Position numbers and translations under genes: made by a program | From: Primula veris | Lineage: Eukaryota; Streptophyta; Magnoliopsida; Ericales; Primulaceae | Length of the DNA: 64,000 nucleotides | Assembly (NCBI GenBank): GCA_963682055.1 | Contig: OY821749.1 | Location: forward strand, 2,840,336 to 2,904,335 | Direction: 5' to 3' | Shown: in pieces, positions 34,111 through 46,309 of the stretch | Position numbering within the stretch: the first letter of the stretch is position 1 | Layout of the letters: every line of letters starts with the position of its first letter | The notes under the pieces: generated by a model | What the model was told of the DNA's origin: nothing | What the model saw: the letters and a program-made list of their open reading frames with translations, nothing else | The model's database searches: none

Positions 34111-36432
34111 ACTCAGGGGCGAAATCAGGAATGGCTCGTGGGTGTGTCAAATTTTACGTAAACAGTTATACTAAATGAGATAGAAAAATGAAGATGTTAA
34201 ACCATCATTTTTTACATATTCTAATAAAAAAAACATGCAAATTTTTTTAAAAGTAATTGAAATTATGAGTGATATCGTGATTCTCGAATTGTATACACTT
34301 ATGTTCCTCTTCTATATACCTCCTATACAGAGTATGTGTTTCTAAAGTCGTGGTATGCACGAATGCTATAAATATAATTTATTGAGTGTGAAGGCGCACG
34401 TTAAAATAGTCTAAATTTCCAATTTGCTTAATTTCCATTTCTCATTTGTACAAACAATGCTAGTATTACGTTACAAACAATAAGTTTATGCATTCACACT
34501 TGTATTAATTAATATGGCTTTCCTAGTACGTGTCCACATGTTACATGTGCAAACTTTAAATTTAGCGTCACACATGCGATCATCACATACAACTTCATAT
34601 ATCATCTATCAATTTTAAATCTCATCCTTATCCAAAATTTTCATGGGGTAAATAAATTTACTTGTAAAACTGGCTTAGAAATTAGTGCTAACTTGTTAAG
34701 ATCTTTTTTTAGTTTGCTTCAACTGAACATAAAGATTAAAGAACTGTAACCAGCCAATGATAAATACATGATCCATATAAAAGAAGATCCATAGCCATTT
34801 CAGAATCTTGTCGCTCCGTTTCTATTTAATTCTACGAAACTACATACAATTTTTACTGGTCAAAAACTTGTATCAAAATTATCGGAATAGAAATTTTCAA
34901 AAATTGATCATATAGTTCAAATATTAAATTTTATGATTTGATTTTAAAAAAAAATCATTTCGACAATTTTTATACAAGTTATAAACCGGTTAAAATTGCA
35001 CGTAGTTTCGTAGTAGACCATTAAATGAGAACGGATGGAGTAGTCATCCAACCAGTATTTCATCCGCTTATGAAAATAAAATATTAGCTTTATACATTAT
35101 TATTAGATACCTTAATACAAAACTTATTTTTTCGAGATACATTTTAGAGATACTCATAAAAGCCTTTAATAGAACAAGCTCACATTGGAGGTCCGCTAAC
35201 TGGCTTAAAGCGCTCATCAATTCGACTGATTTCGCTGCCCAAATATTTAGTTTAAACTTACTGCCCCTCCTATTAGTCTGACCCCTAGCAAAGGCCGAGT
35301 AATATCGGGAGGGAACCATCCTGACTGGTGGTTACGGGTCAACATTAGGCTAAAATAGTTCAGCCTACTTGATTGATGTTCAAGGCAAGCCCGAGCTTAG
35401 CTCTTTCAATTTGAATGATTTTGAGGCTTTAGCTAGCTTAAATGTATACTCATCTAGGGCACCGTCGTCTAAATACCATGCTTTAGCATGGGAATGATTA
35501 AAGTAAAAGTTGCACGATTAATTTTTGAGAACATATTTGACACTTTAAAGTAAATTATAATATGACATTTGGAAAGTTAGATTACTGAGTATTCTGAATA
35601 GTTATATTTTTTTTTATATTCATTTCGAGTTAAATAAAGAGGCTATAATAGTCTAAGGAGGCTATATAGGCCTGTTGTGGAAATGTGCCCAAACTATAGA
35701 TCCATAGATCCAGCCGATCCTAGCTTAAAATTAGGAGGAAAAATTAATCAATCCATTATTATACTTTACATTTAGAATCTAAACAAAATAAATTAACTTA
35801 AAATGTTTTCAATCAGATGCTATACAAGAAGTAGAAGGTTCTTAATTAGATGCCATATTCAATTGTAGCAGAAATGTTAAATTCAAACAACCTGCTAAAT
35901 ATTATGAGAAAATGAAGTTTTATAGGTTTAGTACACCAAACTATATGTTTTTAAAAATATGTCATTTTAGAAAAAAAATTCCCCCAATTTCACATATAAA
36001 AATTTTTAGCATATAATCCAAATTTTTGTTATGTGTGAAATTGGAGGAAACGTTTTTATATGATGACAATTTTTTATGCAAAATTGTCAAATTAACCTCT
36101 CAAATTAATGTTTGTCAAATGTCACATGACATGATTCCGTGATTTATTTAAACGGTGGTATCTAAATTGAAAAGTTATTATAGTGTGGTACCTAAATTGA
36201 AAAATTTGAAATATGGATACCCAAATCGTTTACAGCAATATAGGTTGGTGTAGTAAATGTATTTTTTCCCTCGAAAAATCAAACACCACACCAAGTTTTT
36301 AATTAGTAACACATCTCCATTCAAAACAACAAGAAATCGATTGTGTCGCAACCTATGCGTAGCTAAATTCCCACTTCAGACCAAAATAGGTGTCAAGAAA
36401 TTATAACTAATGCCTGTTTTTCATTTTATTTC
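34111..36432. other. Intergenic sequence containing one Stowaway copy
   Basis: Just after the MITE, CAGGGGCGAAATCAGGAATGG (34115-34135) resembles the end of a common plant repeat, but its partner was not found. A Stowaway copy lies at 34811-35040. A minus-strand frame at 35068-35319 resembles no family. Nothing else recognised. Confidence 0.4.
34811..35040. mobile_element. Stowaway-like MITE, degraded left end
   Basis: Same family as 18411-18646: CTCCGTTTCTATTTAAT at the left, CGTAGTTTCGTAG and GAACGGATGGAG at the right, then TA. The TA on the left is lost. Confidence 0.78.
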
Positions 36433-36993
36433 TAAGAGCAATCACAACAGTATTTCTAAAATACATATCGATAAAAGTCATTTTATTTCTATTTTACATA
36501 TTGTCTATAATAAGTACCCACACAATAGATTATCTAAAATACAAATCCGGTTTAACTATTTATCTCTCCAACGGATCATTTAAAATACCAATTGATTAAA
36601 TTAAAAATATAATTAGTTTTGACCTTTATTTTACAATATAATTTGAATTGGTAAATAAATAAATATGATTATATTTTTTTACAAGTAATTTAATGAGATA
36701 AAATATAAGAAACTTACTAAAGAAAATAAAAACTGACAAATTGTAGGTGAAAAAAGTAATAATTACTTGAATTATGAAAATTTACAATGTTTTCTATGAA
36801 TTAATTAATGACGTTATTGGGTCAAAAACAATATATTATTTGAATCATATTACTGTTCAAAAGTGGGTACATCGATAATGAAAGTTAAAATACCCATCCG
36901 AATGAATGAGGTGTTGCAAGCCCAACTTAAAAGATTAAATAGGTAAAATAACAATTCTGGGCCATTTTAGCTACACTGATGCGATTGCTCTAA
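36433..36993. mobile_element. Tourist/Harbinger-type MITE
   Basis: The element at 36436-36990 (555 bp) begins GAGCAATCACAACAG and ends CTGATGCGATTGCTC, so its termini are inverted over about 9 bp with further similarity inside. It is flanked by TAA on both sides (36433-36435, 36991-36993), the PIF/Harbinger signature. No transposase. Confidence 0.82.
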
Positions 36994-37121
36994 CATACGA
37001 TAAAGTTTGTTATCAGATTCCGAAAGGCATGAAACAATATGAAAATAAACAAAAACCAGATAAAACCTACATAAATATTGTATCAACTCTAATATAATAC
37101 CATAGTGTACATCGAAATAGG

Positions 37122-37500
37122 CGTGGCGAAAAAATACGTTTAGTGTATTTTACTAACAGTGTTTAACGATTTAGGTATTGAACTACCAATTTTAACAACT
37201 GAGGTACCGAACTATGAAATTTCATCTAACTAAGTGACTAACAGCCTAAATCGACGAAATTGAAGTCGCTATATCTCACATTTGGAGATCTATTTTTTAC
37301 GGATATTGACATAATTGTACTCACCATGTGATAGGGGAGAGAACGTGAGTATCATTTCATTATTTTGTTTAACTATAGGTCCTCAATTGTAGACAAATTT
37401 CGTAAATAAGTAGCTCAATTGTTCAAATTAGTAGTTGAGTCCGTAAATCGTTAAACACATATAATACAATACACTAAACGTATTTTGTTTTTCTCTGTTA
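37122..37500. mobile_element. Foldback MITE with AATACGTTTAGTGTATT arms
   Basis: The left arm at about 37132 (AATACGTTTAGTGTATTTTA...GTTTAACGATTTA) and the right arm ending near 37487 (TAAATCGTTAAACACA...AATACACTAAACGTATT) are inverted copies of about 90 bp with mismatches. The arms contain paired sense and antisense blocks such as TGAACTACCAATTTTAACAA against TTGTTCAAATTAGTAGTTGA. Target duplication not determined. Confidence 0.65.
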
Positions 37501-38862
37501 GCAGTAAAGTAAATTAAATTTTTTAAGTTTTTGTTAATCGGGGAACTAAGTTAAGATAGTACAACATGAAAAACTTATCTAGTAAACCAAAACAGATCGG
37601 TGCTCCGTCTCGTCACTCTCCTCTATCTCCCACAATTTTATAGATGCCACTCAACCATTGTGTTAGAGATCAACCTCCACTGCTTCCACCATGCGCCACG
37701 ATCATCATCACCACCAAGACGTCATTGTCACCTTAATTTATATATCTCATATCCTGATTGATTTTTTCCTCCTTTAATCTATTTATATACTGGTATTGAT
37801 ATGCACTGTTTAGTTTTTATTAAGGCGGTATACTTTTTTCTATATTTGCAAGTTTCCTCATAGAGAAAAGCTTTTGTCAACGAGTTTTAAAAATAACACC
37901 TTGATTTTGTGAGCTTTTGAAGACAACTCCAAAGGAATTGTGAAAAAAATTCTCAATGAAAACCATGAACAAACAAGTAATACTTCAAACATCATAAAAC
38001 ACATAATAAAATGCAATGATTTGGCTTACTTTTTCATTATTTCTTAGTTCATTTCGATCCCGGCTTGGCTTTTGCGTGTTACAGTCTCAACATAACCAAC
38101 TTACAAAAGCTTCAAGTAACAAGCATTCTTGAGAGTGAAAAGGGCATCTGAAACAACACTGTACGTACATATGTGAAAAGGTCATATGCCGTTTTGCTTA
38201 AAATTACTGCATTACCTGTTATTTGCCACAAACAAAGTGTTAGTGGTCCAAACGCATATCAATTAAGCTGTCCAAGACCACAACATTCGAAACTTTATGC
38301 AAATGTGACAAATCAAGGTCCAGATTTTAGTACTTTTGTTACCTGATTATAGAATAAGACATCATCGCCGCACTACATACACGGTGTAATGGACACATTT
38401 AGATAACATTTATATTTCCACATTTCTGGTCATGTCTCGTTGTCTTTGAACGAGCACCCAATAGTAAAAAAAGTGTATCAAATACCAAAGCATGATACTT
38501 GTCGGATACTTTACGAAGAGATGTACTGTTCTACGTTTTAAGTTGTAGCTGCTCATGAACTAATAATTATGAATATCAAGTAACACTGAGTCCTAACAAT
38601 GGTGAGCAATCGCATGATGCCTTGCAACATTGAATTAGCCAAAGGAGAAGACGCTTTATTGTAGTATAATCTATTCTCACTTTTCCTTGAGCACGAATCT
38701 GAAAAAATGGAAGAATAGAGCATTTTCAGATAAAAAAGTACAGTCTATTATTGTGGAAAGATACATAAACCTTACTAAAAACCTTTTATCTTAATAGAAT
38801 GTATATACTTGCTAACTTGCACTGTATATGTATAAATCAAAGTGGACAAGCCAAACATGGGT
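37501..38862. other. Intergenic sequence and 3' flank of the CIA30 gene
   Basis: No gene recognised. The part next to 38863 probably includes the 3' UTR of the minus-strand gene. Confidence 0.4.
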
Positions 38863-41800
38863 TTAGACAGCCACTGGACTTTTCTCTAGAGCTTCTTTCC
38901 CTGTGATGCCATCTTTTAAGGTTTTGAAATAGACATCGTAATCTTTCTCAGGAGGAGGATTTGAAGGATCCACCGTGAATGGCTCACTAAAAGGAACAAC
39001 GCTCTTAACCTGAAATATTACACCACCATGTATCAAATTTTCGAATCTTTTTAAATTCAAAAAATCCATTGCAAACACACACATATATAAGGATTAAGGA
39101 ACAACCTCAAATGTCTTGTCGCACGCATAAGGACTTTCTAAAGCAGCAACACATATTCGAGCAACTTCTTCCCTAGCTATTTTCCCCTACATCAATCAAA
39201 CATAAAGACGTATAAGATTCAACACGTGTAATAGTTTCCTGATATACAATTCATTTTACTTTCTAAAAGTGGGATGAATAATAATTACAGTTATATTATC
39301 TCCTTGCTCAAAAATAAGATCGGCTCCAGCAGGCTCTTCCGTCAGTGCGCAAGGTCTTACAATTGTATAAGGTACTCCACTTTCCCGTATCAAATCTTCA
39401 CCCTAGTAAAGCATCAGAGAGAAGGAAACAAAACACAAATTATCCTTACAATACCCGACTTGTTTCTCGATTTATCTCCTTGTATGTTATATAGGAATCA
39501 AAGGAAAGGATATGAACCAATCAATTTGAAATTTATTTGTATAGATATACACAAACCTTTAATTTGAAAGTGAGAATGGACCCAAGTTCCTTATTTAAGC
39601 GTACAGCTGGAGGTTGCTTGGTTAAATCAAGTCCGGGTCTCTCGGGTCGAGTTACTCCTGCAGATCCCACATGTATGAACCTACATTATATAACAACATA
39701 GTATATATCAATAATACATATAAGTGTGTTCATGTTTCCAAGCAAATAATGGAATTATGGAAGTACCTGAAATTTGAAATTAGAATAAGAGGGATTAATA
39801 AAAAGCTAAAACCTGGGAGTAATGGGTTCGCTAATATAAGCCTTTATGCTGGATAATGGGAGCTCAAATGCACCTTCCTTAAAAGTAGGGTTCAGCTTTC
39901 CATCATATTCAAACTTGCTAAACATGAGCTGAAAATGTAACGCAAAGAAGTTAAGGGTGTGTTTGGAACCTGGAAAATGTGTGGGAAACGGAAAAAGTTT
40001 TCTCAGAAAATGTTTTTCTATGTTTGGGTTTCCTAGAAAACCAAAGGAAAATAAAAGAAAATGTAGGAAAACTTTTATATGTGTAAAAGGAAGGAATTTG
40101 TTTTCCTTTTAATAACGGACGGAAAAAGAAAACAATCGAGAGAAAACGCTGAAAGCAGTTCACATTATTAACAATCTTTTTATTTCACCTATTTATTTAT
40201 CTTTCTCTAAACCACCAAAATATATCTAAGGGTAGTCTTCTCTCTCCCTCTAAACTAATTGTTCAACAGGTACTTCAGTTCAAATCAATAATATCCCTGA
40301 AATTTTTCGAAGATTCTGGCTAGTAAAAAGATTATTTAGTAAAAATTCATTTATTGATCATAATAACTAAATATAGTAGTCTTACTTGGATCGATTGATT
40401 GGGTTTAGTTTGTATTAATTCATTTTTTTTCTATATATATCTCATGTTATCAATTGATACTACTGATTCTAAGCTTAACTAGACTAGTCGATTAGGATTT
40501 GTTCATATGAAATCACTTCGAAAAATTATAGTGCTTGTTGCTTAATTGATGACTTCGAGTTTACTGAGCAGGTATATAATAATGCAGGTTGAAATATGCT
40601 TTTTGTTATCATTGAAATATGCTTGATTTCCAGCTATTAACCAAACACAAGGTGAAAATGCAACTGATTATAACTTTTGTTTGAACTTTTTTATATATAA
40701 AAAAAAAAACTAAAATAGTATCTTTTTTTTTTTTATATCTTTCTGGTTACAGCCTTCTGGTTTTGCATTAATAAAGTGTTTTGTTGTTATTGCGTATTAT
40801 TTCATTTTCTAGGGGTTATTTGCTAAACTCGGAAAAAAAAGGATTCCTTATAAATGCTTTTCTTTTTCTCAGAGTTTCCTACAAATTGCCAAACACAAGT
40901 GGGAAATCGGGTTTTCTTTTCTATTCTCTCATTTTCATTTTCTTTTCGTTTCCTTATGCATTTTCTGGGTTCCAAACGCAGCCTAAAAGTGTAAGATAAG
41001 GAAATGAAAGAAAACTAAAAAAGAAAAATGAAGATGAATGTAGAGCATAGATATAAGAGCATGCCTGCAATGATATTATAGAACTAGGGTCGAAGGGTAG
41101 AGCATCTGTTACAGTTTTTGCCCGAAATATAGGTCTCAAAGAAGTAAAAGGCACTTTTACCTGCCATACACATGTATAAAAAAGTTAAAAGTCGGTTAAT
41201 TTTAGCCAATTGGAGAGATAACAAATTTGATGTACATATTGGGCTATTATAAGAATACTCACCGACTGCCATTGACCTTCCACAGTGTCAAAGCCGGTTG
41301 TGTAGCCGACGGTGTCCCAGTCACGGCTAGTACGTAAAATAAGCTTATAACGACGACCATCACCTTTTACACGAAGCTCCAGACCATTGTAAGCAGAAAG
41401 ATCTTCAGGTACTGAGAAATTCTGGAGAAAATAAAAGTCAATCTTTTATAATTTCTCATTTAAGCCCCCGGATAGTCTTGTGATTTATTCCTACTTTTTA
41501 TGAAAACTGACATCCATAGTATCATGAAAATTCAGTTATTTTATAAAGAAATAGAACGCTGGCAGATTTCTCAAGAGAGTGGAAAATTAGCATCTCAAGT
41601 TATGAAACTTATACACTTTGTAGTATTCTAGAGTAGAAGCTACAGAAAATACATTATAAGTGACTTAATTTCAGAATTGTTTCTCACTAAGTCATAGAGG
41701 GAAGTTTTTATACCCATTCTTGTGAAATTGTATAATTTAGAATACATATTCAGAATCGATTTGTCTCGATTTAAGCCCATCAAAAGTGAAATCAGTTGAG

Positions 41801-44800
41801 TGAATATAATGCCAATCAACATCAGTTTTATAGAAGTATATGCCTATCGAAAGTGAAATCAAATCATTAAGTGCATGCCCATCAAAAGCACCAGTAAATG
41901 GAAAACAAAATTTTCCTTGTGAGAGAAACAACATCCAAAATAAATTATGTTTCTTGTGAATTAATGGGTAGAAAGTCCAAAACATATCACTTGATGGTAG
42001 TCCTAAAGAAATTATTAACCATTGCACCTCCAACAGAGTACGATTAAAACTGTAATGAACAATTGAGAAATCTCCATGGAACGAAATTAGAGCCGTAAGA
42101 CTCGTAAAAGACTAATAAAAGAGAGTTGAGTTAGATAAGGGGTGAGTTAGTGAGGAACTAACCACTAGTTGTTCTATGCTGGAGGGACCCCGCAAATCAG
42201 AATTCATAACAGGATTAAATTATTCCTAGTATATAGACCACAAACCAAAAAAGAAACAACATACCCTTGTTCTTATACTAGTAAATCCACCATTGTTTGC
42301 TGTGGAAACAACACCTAGAAGAAAAACAAAACATGAAGTTGCCAACACTAAGTACAGAACATTTTGGTTCAACATTTATAAAATCAGCCTGTTGAGGTTC
42401 CTAAATAGATAATTATACGATATGCATAGCTAAAAGTAATCAAGGCACCAACCTTTAAAGATTCCTGCAGGACCTCCATTTTCACCACCTGTTGGATCAA
42501 TTTGAAGTGTACTTTCACTAACTCCCCCCATCACCACATCGTCTAAAGCACCCCAAGCAAGATCTTTAAAAGAACTTCCTACATTGGAAATTTGGAAAGA
42601 ACAAGTGAAATCAAGTTAGTAATAATGGAAGAAAATCAAAGTATCACTCTGTAATTCCTTCCAAAAGTGTACCTTCGGATCCGTATAATAATTTTCCATT
42701 TCTTAGTCCAACACCTCCCTTTACTGCATTAAGCAAATTTCTCATCCCCATATATTCTACCTTTTCAGGCGAATCGCCTTTAATCTGGAAAGAGTTATTG
42801 TAAAGTGCAATCAGCTAATTCTATTAAAAGAGAGCATTTAGGTTCAAAGGTAAAATGTGAGAGGAAACCAAAATAAGCTTCTGTGAAATCAGAAAAGTAA
42901 ATGTGTAATAGTCATATTACCTCTGGTTCAAAGAACTTGATTCCCTGCATAGAATCAAAAAAAAAAGTATTGAGCCACAAAAATTAAAAAAATAATGTTG
43001 TTTTGAGCCATTAAAAACACTGACCAGGCTAGTGAACTTGCCTGACTGTATTTAGCCCTGTCAGGAGTGTCCCCTTCCTTTGGGCCAACAATGACTGAGA
43101 CACTGTTAATGACTTTGGTCACCCCTTTAAAATACTCGGGAATCAGTGTCTCCTCCTTGGTTATATCTCCAACCACCTAAAATGTTTCAATTAATTACAG
43201 TTACAGGCAGAGAAGGCCGTGAAACTTAAATAACCAAAATATTACAAATGTACAGCAAAATAAGTTGAACAATATTTTGAAAATCAACCATAGCTTCTAG
43301 CAAATACGAGTGCACTCACCAAGTCTATGTCTGGACCCAACATGCTTATAGCCTTTTCTTTATTTCTCACCTGTTAAACAATTGACGGTTATGATTATAG
43401 CACAACATGCAGAAAACATGATCCATAAACAGAGAAAAATGAGTTTTTTAAATAATTTGAAATTACCAAAGCTCGGACAGGCAATCCTTTTCTGCGTAAA
43501 ATGTCGACAACTCTTCTCCCGACACCGCCAGTGGCTCCAGCAACTAGCACAATCCCAGAAGTTTCCATTGCTTTTGCCGGCTCACTAGGTGATATACTGG
43601 ACAAGTTTGCAATTATAGACTCAAAAAACTACAAAAGAAAAAAAACATGTCAAACGGGCTCAAATTTTAAAACTACTTATACAAGAAAAAGTTGAAGAAA
43701 GCGAAAAGGACAGACCTTAGCGGGATTTGGAGGGCCGTTAAAAAAGTAGAGTGTCTTGAAAAATCTTCCAAAGTCCCACCCTTGATTTCCAGTTTCCGCA
43801 AATATGCGAACCTTATACGTTCTCAGATGATACTTAGTTGAATTTGAATGGTGAGCAAGAGGGTATGATCTGTCATTAAGTTGAAGAAATGGTTTAGAAA
43901 GTGGAGAATAGAGCACTCCAGTACGTACCGTCTTCCTAGAATACCCTTTACCAATAGATGCACCACCCTGCAATATTAATGGTCTCAGATACGTGAAAAC
44001 TAAAAAAAGATTCAACATTAGTAATGAAGAACACAAGCTTAACTAATAAAACCTATATAGCAAATATACAGACATTGAATCCTTACCAAAAAGAAGTACC
44101 AGACTGGCAGACTCTCAATTTTATTCAACCAAATCACAACTATATCCATTCCATTCTAAGTTTTCAATCACTTCGCAGACTTACATAGAAGCAGAATCTA
44201 GAATTCACAAAGTAGACCTAATAGATTTAAATACAAATAAACGCATAACATAAAGCTGACAACATGCAAAAATGCAATGAGTTAAAGTACAATGCAAAAA
44301 CTGAATCTGCAATGACTTAAAGTACTATGAATCTGCATGAATTGGCTTCAAAATTGTCTAAAATATGAAGAAAAGAGCCATCGCAAACTAAACACTGATT
44401 AGCCTACTGTTTTTGTTCACTTACAAATTAAAATCCCTATGTACATGATCGTTGCTATGCTATGTACTTATGCATCAACATAAAGGGGTTAACATACTGG
44501 ACCAAATTAAACATTAATCCTCTTGGTTCTTTTTCCTTCATCTCATTCTTTTATTTCCTCAAGTTTGGCTGTTCTTTCCTTTTAGAATAGGGTTTAACTC
44601 TAAGAATGATGGTTTATATGATTGACTTAATTAGCATAATCTGTTGGTAAACACTCGTTACTCATCACCAATTTTTTTTAAAGAACAAACTATGAATAAT
44701 GAGCAAAATTGCAAAAAATAACTCAAATAGTCATTGTCGCATCATTACGTACAATATGCAGTATTTTCCTTATCTTCTAGAGGTATTGAAGTTTGGTCTA

Positions 44801-46309
44801 GTTTTCTCCCACGTCTATTTATTGTTTTAACTTAATGTCCTTTCAGTTTTATGCCAGTGATATTATCCAACAGCCATAGAATATTAGCTCAAGGGAAAAG
44901 ATAGCCATAAAAAATCCTTTATGTGCATGATGACTAATGAGGCTGGTGAAAGTCGTGTACTTTGATAAATTTGCTATTTGGAGACACTGTCATGTGTGCT
45001 TTCTTTCTAAAACGGTGCATTTGTGCTTTCCACTTAAATTGGGTGTATACATAATTTTGTCTATTTCTACCATGATGAATGTTGTATCTAGAATTGCAGA
45101 AATTACAGTCCCTATCGATCCATGTTGTATGCTAGAGCTATAAAAATCTATAACTACTATCAATAACAATGTGGCATTGGTAAGCAAACGACACTGAAAT
45201 ACACAATACGCAACTCACACCTCCTCCAAAAGACAAACCTACCTATGCAACTTGTAATAAAAACTACGAAAATTGAAAAATCATAGTTCAAATCCCATTA
45301 AGAGATATACTTCAAAGAAATTTCTCATTAACTCATATTAAGAAATTTACATTCTCGACTACTGGTATCACATATGATTCGTTAATCGTTATTCATATTA
45401 GTAATCATATGCCAGCATATAAAAAACACAATCAAATTATTGAACAGAACATCAATTAAAAAATCATTTCGCTGAAGGGTATTATTCCCAATAAATTATT
45501 ACATAACCCAATAAACTGAACAAGCATAGCCCTTTTTGCAAAAAAAGTGAAATATTTCAAACAAAATTCCAATAAACGCTTAAAGAAAATTTCATCCTCG
45601 TCTACTAATATTACATATTACTATTCATCAATCATTGGGGAAGGAATTAGGTGGACAGTCGGAGAAAGTAAAAATTTCCTATGTATATTAATCAAAATCT
45701 TCAAAATTTAGCATTCGGCCCCCTCATATAACGAAAAAGACTTATATGAAAAACAAATACATAGAATATTGGCCCCTCCCATTTAAAATGTAAAAACCCG
45801 GATTTTCGTAGGAAAAGGCCGGTGTAAAGAGAAAGTATTGTCCCACATCGCCTAGATATGTGAGTACTTATATGGTATATAAGCTAAGGAAACCCTCCTT
45901 ACTATCACCAATGCCTTTTAAAGTCATGCAGCCTGAGAAGCGAGGACGAAATCGGGCCAAAACAGACAGTATTGGTGGTAGTAAGCAGATGGTGGCGGTC
46001 TGGTCGGAGGACCAGGTCGTTACATAAAATCCATGGTTCCGCTCGCGCCAAACATAATTCATTATTCTTATTTCTAATCATTATATTGAAGTGCCAACAA
46101 TGACAATTAATTTATATTCCCTCGAATTTATCACTGAATGGAAATAAAACTTCTCCCCAAACAGCTAAATAATAATCCCATAAATACAGCAAAAATAAAA
46201 TAAAATAAAATAAAATAAAAAATTGGATTTTTAATAAGTTGGGAGAGTTATTTAGTACCTGAGGAGTGAAAGTGCAGAGGGGAGTGTATGTGTAACAACA
46301 ACACTCCAT
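38863..46309 (-). CDS. NAD(P)-binding SDR-like protein with CIA30 domain, HCF173-related (sixteen exons)
   Basis: Exons in order of translation (coordinates low..high): 46259..46309, 43716..43967, 43467..43628, 43320..43370, 43042..43176, 42921..42944, 42673..42784, 42453..42578, 42265..42314, 41263..41421, 41065..41160, 39813..39928, 39557..39680, 39289..39402, 39106..39186, 38863..39009. They sum to 1800 bp (599 residues) with every phase matching. Residues 1 to about 100 are rich in Ser/Thr/Lys and poor in acids, a likely plastid transit peptide. GATGGVG at 132-138 is the Rossmann dinucleotide-binding loop of an atypical SDR. About 264-420 is a CIA30 domain (ALDDVVMGGVS, then YKLILRTSRDWDTVGY), inserted in the SDR fold, which resumes at about 445-560 with GVPYTIVRPCALTEEPAG. 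The same architecture is known from HCF173, needed for psbA translation and PSII assembly; the closest Arabidopsis match is probably At4g18810, from memory. Function here is inferred from the family. Two introns have GC donors and exon 6 is only 24 nt. Confidence 0.92.
39952..40986. mobile_element. Harbinger-type MITE inside intron 11 of the CIA30 gene
   Basis: The element at 39955-40983 (1029 bp) begins GGGTGTGTTTGGAACC, and its complement end begins GGCTGCGTTTGGAACC, with similarity continuing into GAAAATG. TAA flanks both sides (39952-39954, 40984-40986). Both features are typical of Tourist/PIF-Harbinger elements. It has no transposase frame. It ends only 26 bp from the intron's AG acceptor. 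Confidence 0.85.
41065..41160 (-). other. Exon 11 of the CIA30 gene with GC splice donor
   Basis: The exon ends ...TCA TTG CAG and is followed by GCATGC on the coding strand. No GT is available that keeps the SLQ|LMFSKFEYDGKL junction expected for the family. The intron (39929-41064) is therefore GC-AG. Confidence 0.82.
42921..42944 (-). other. 24-nt microexon (exon 6) of the CIA30 gene
   Basis: GGAATCAAGTTC... encodes GIKFFEPE, flanked by CTATGCAG and GTAATATG on the coding strand. It is in phase 0 on both sides, so skipping it would remove eight residues without a frameshift. Confidence 0.85.
43042..43176 (-). other. Exon 5 of the CIA30 gene with GC splice donor
   Basis: The exon ends TAC AGT CAG and is followed by GCAAGT, the classic strong GC donor consensus (AG|GCAAGT). 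The intron is 42945-43041 (97 bp) and ends in AG. Confidence 0.88.
45784..46029 (+). mobile_element. Cassandra-related solo LTR lacking the 5S-like module, in intron 1 of the CIA30 gene
   Basis: The 236-bp unit 45789-46024 runs TGTAAAAACCC...GGTCGTTACA and is flanked by TAAAA on both sides (45784-45788, 46025-46029), a clear 5-bp target duplication. It shares with the minus strand of 28768-29057 the blocks GTCCCACATCGC, AGATATGTGAGTAC, GGTATATAAGCT, CCAATGCCTTTTAAAGTC and, after a gap, GCCAAAACAGACAGTATTG. The roughly 60-bp 5S-like block of the other LTR is absent between the GAGGACGAAAT and GGCCAAAAC segments. It is antisense to the host gene and inside a 2.3-kb intron. A 64-codon frame over it is an artefact. 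Confidence 0.82.

Noticed and set aside
41737..42033. 98-codon minus-strand frame
   Set aside because: It lies within intron 9 of the CIA30 gene, resembles no family and is not needed to keep phase between exons 9 and 10.
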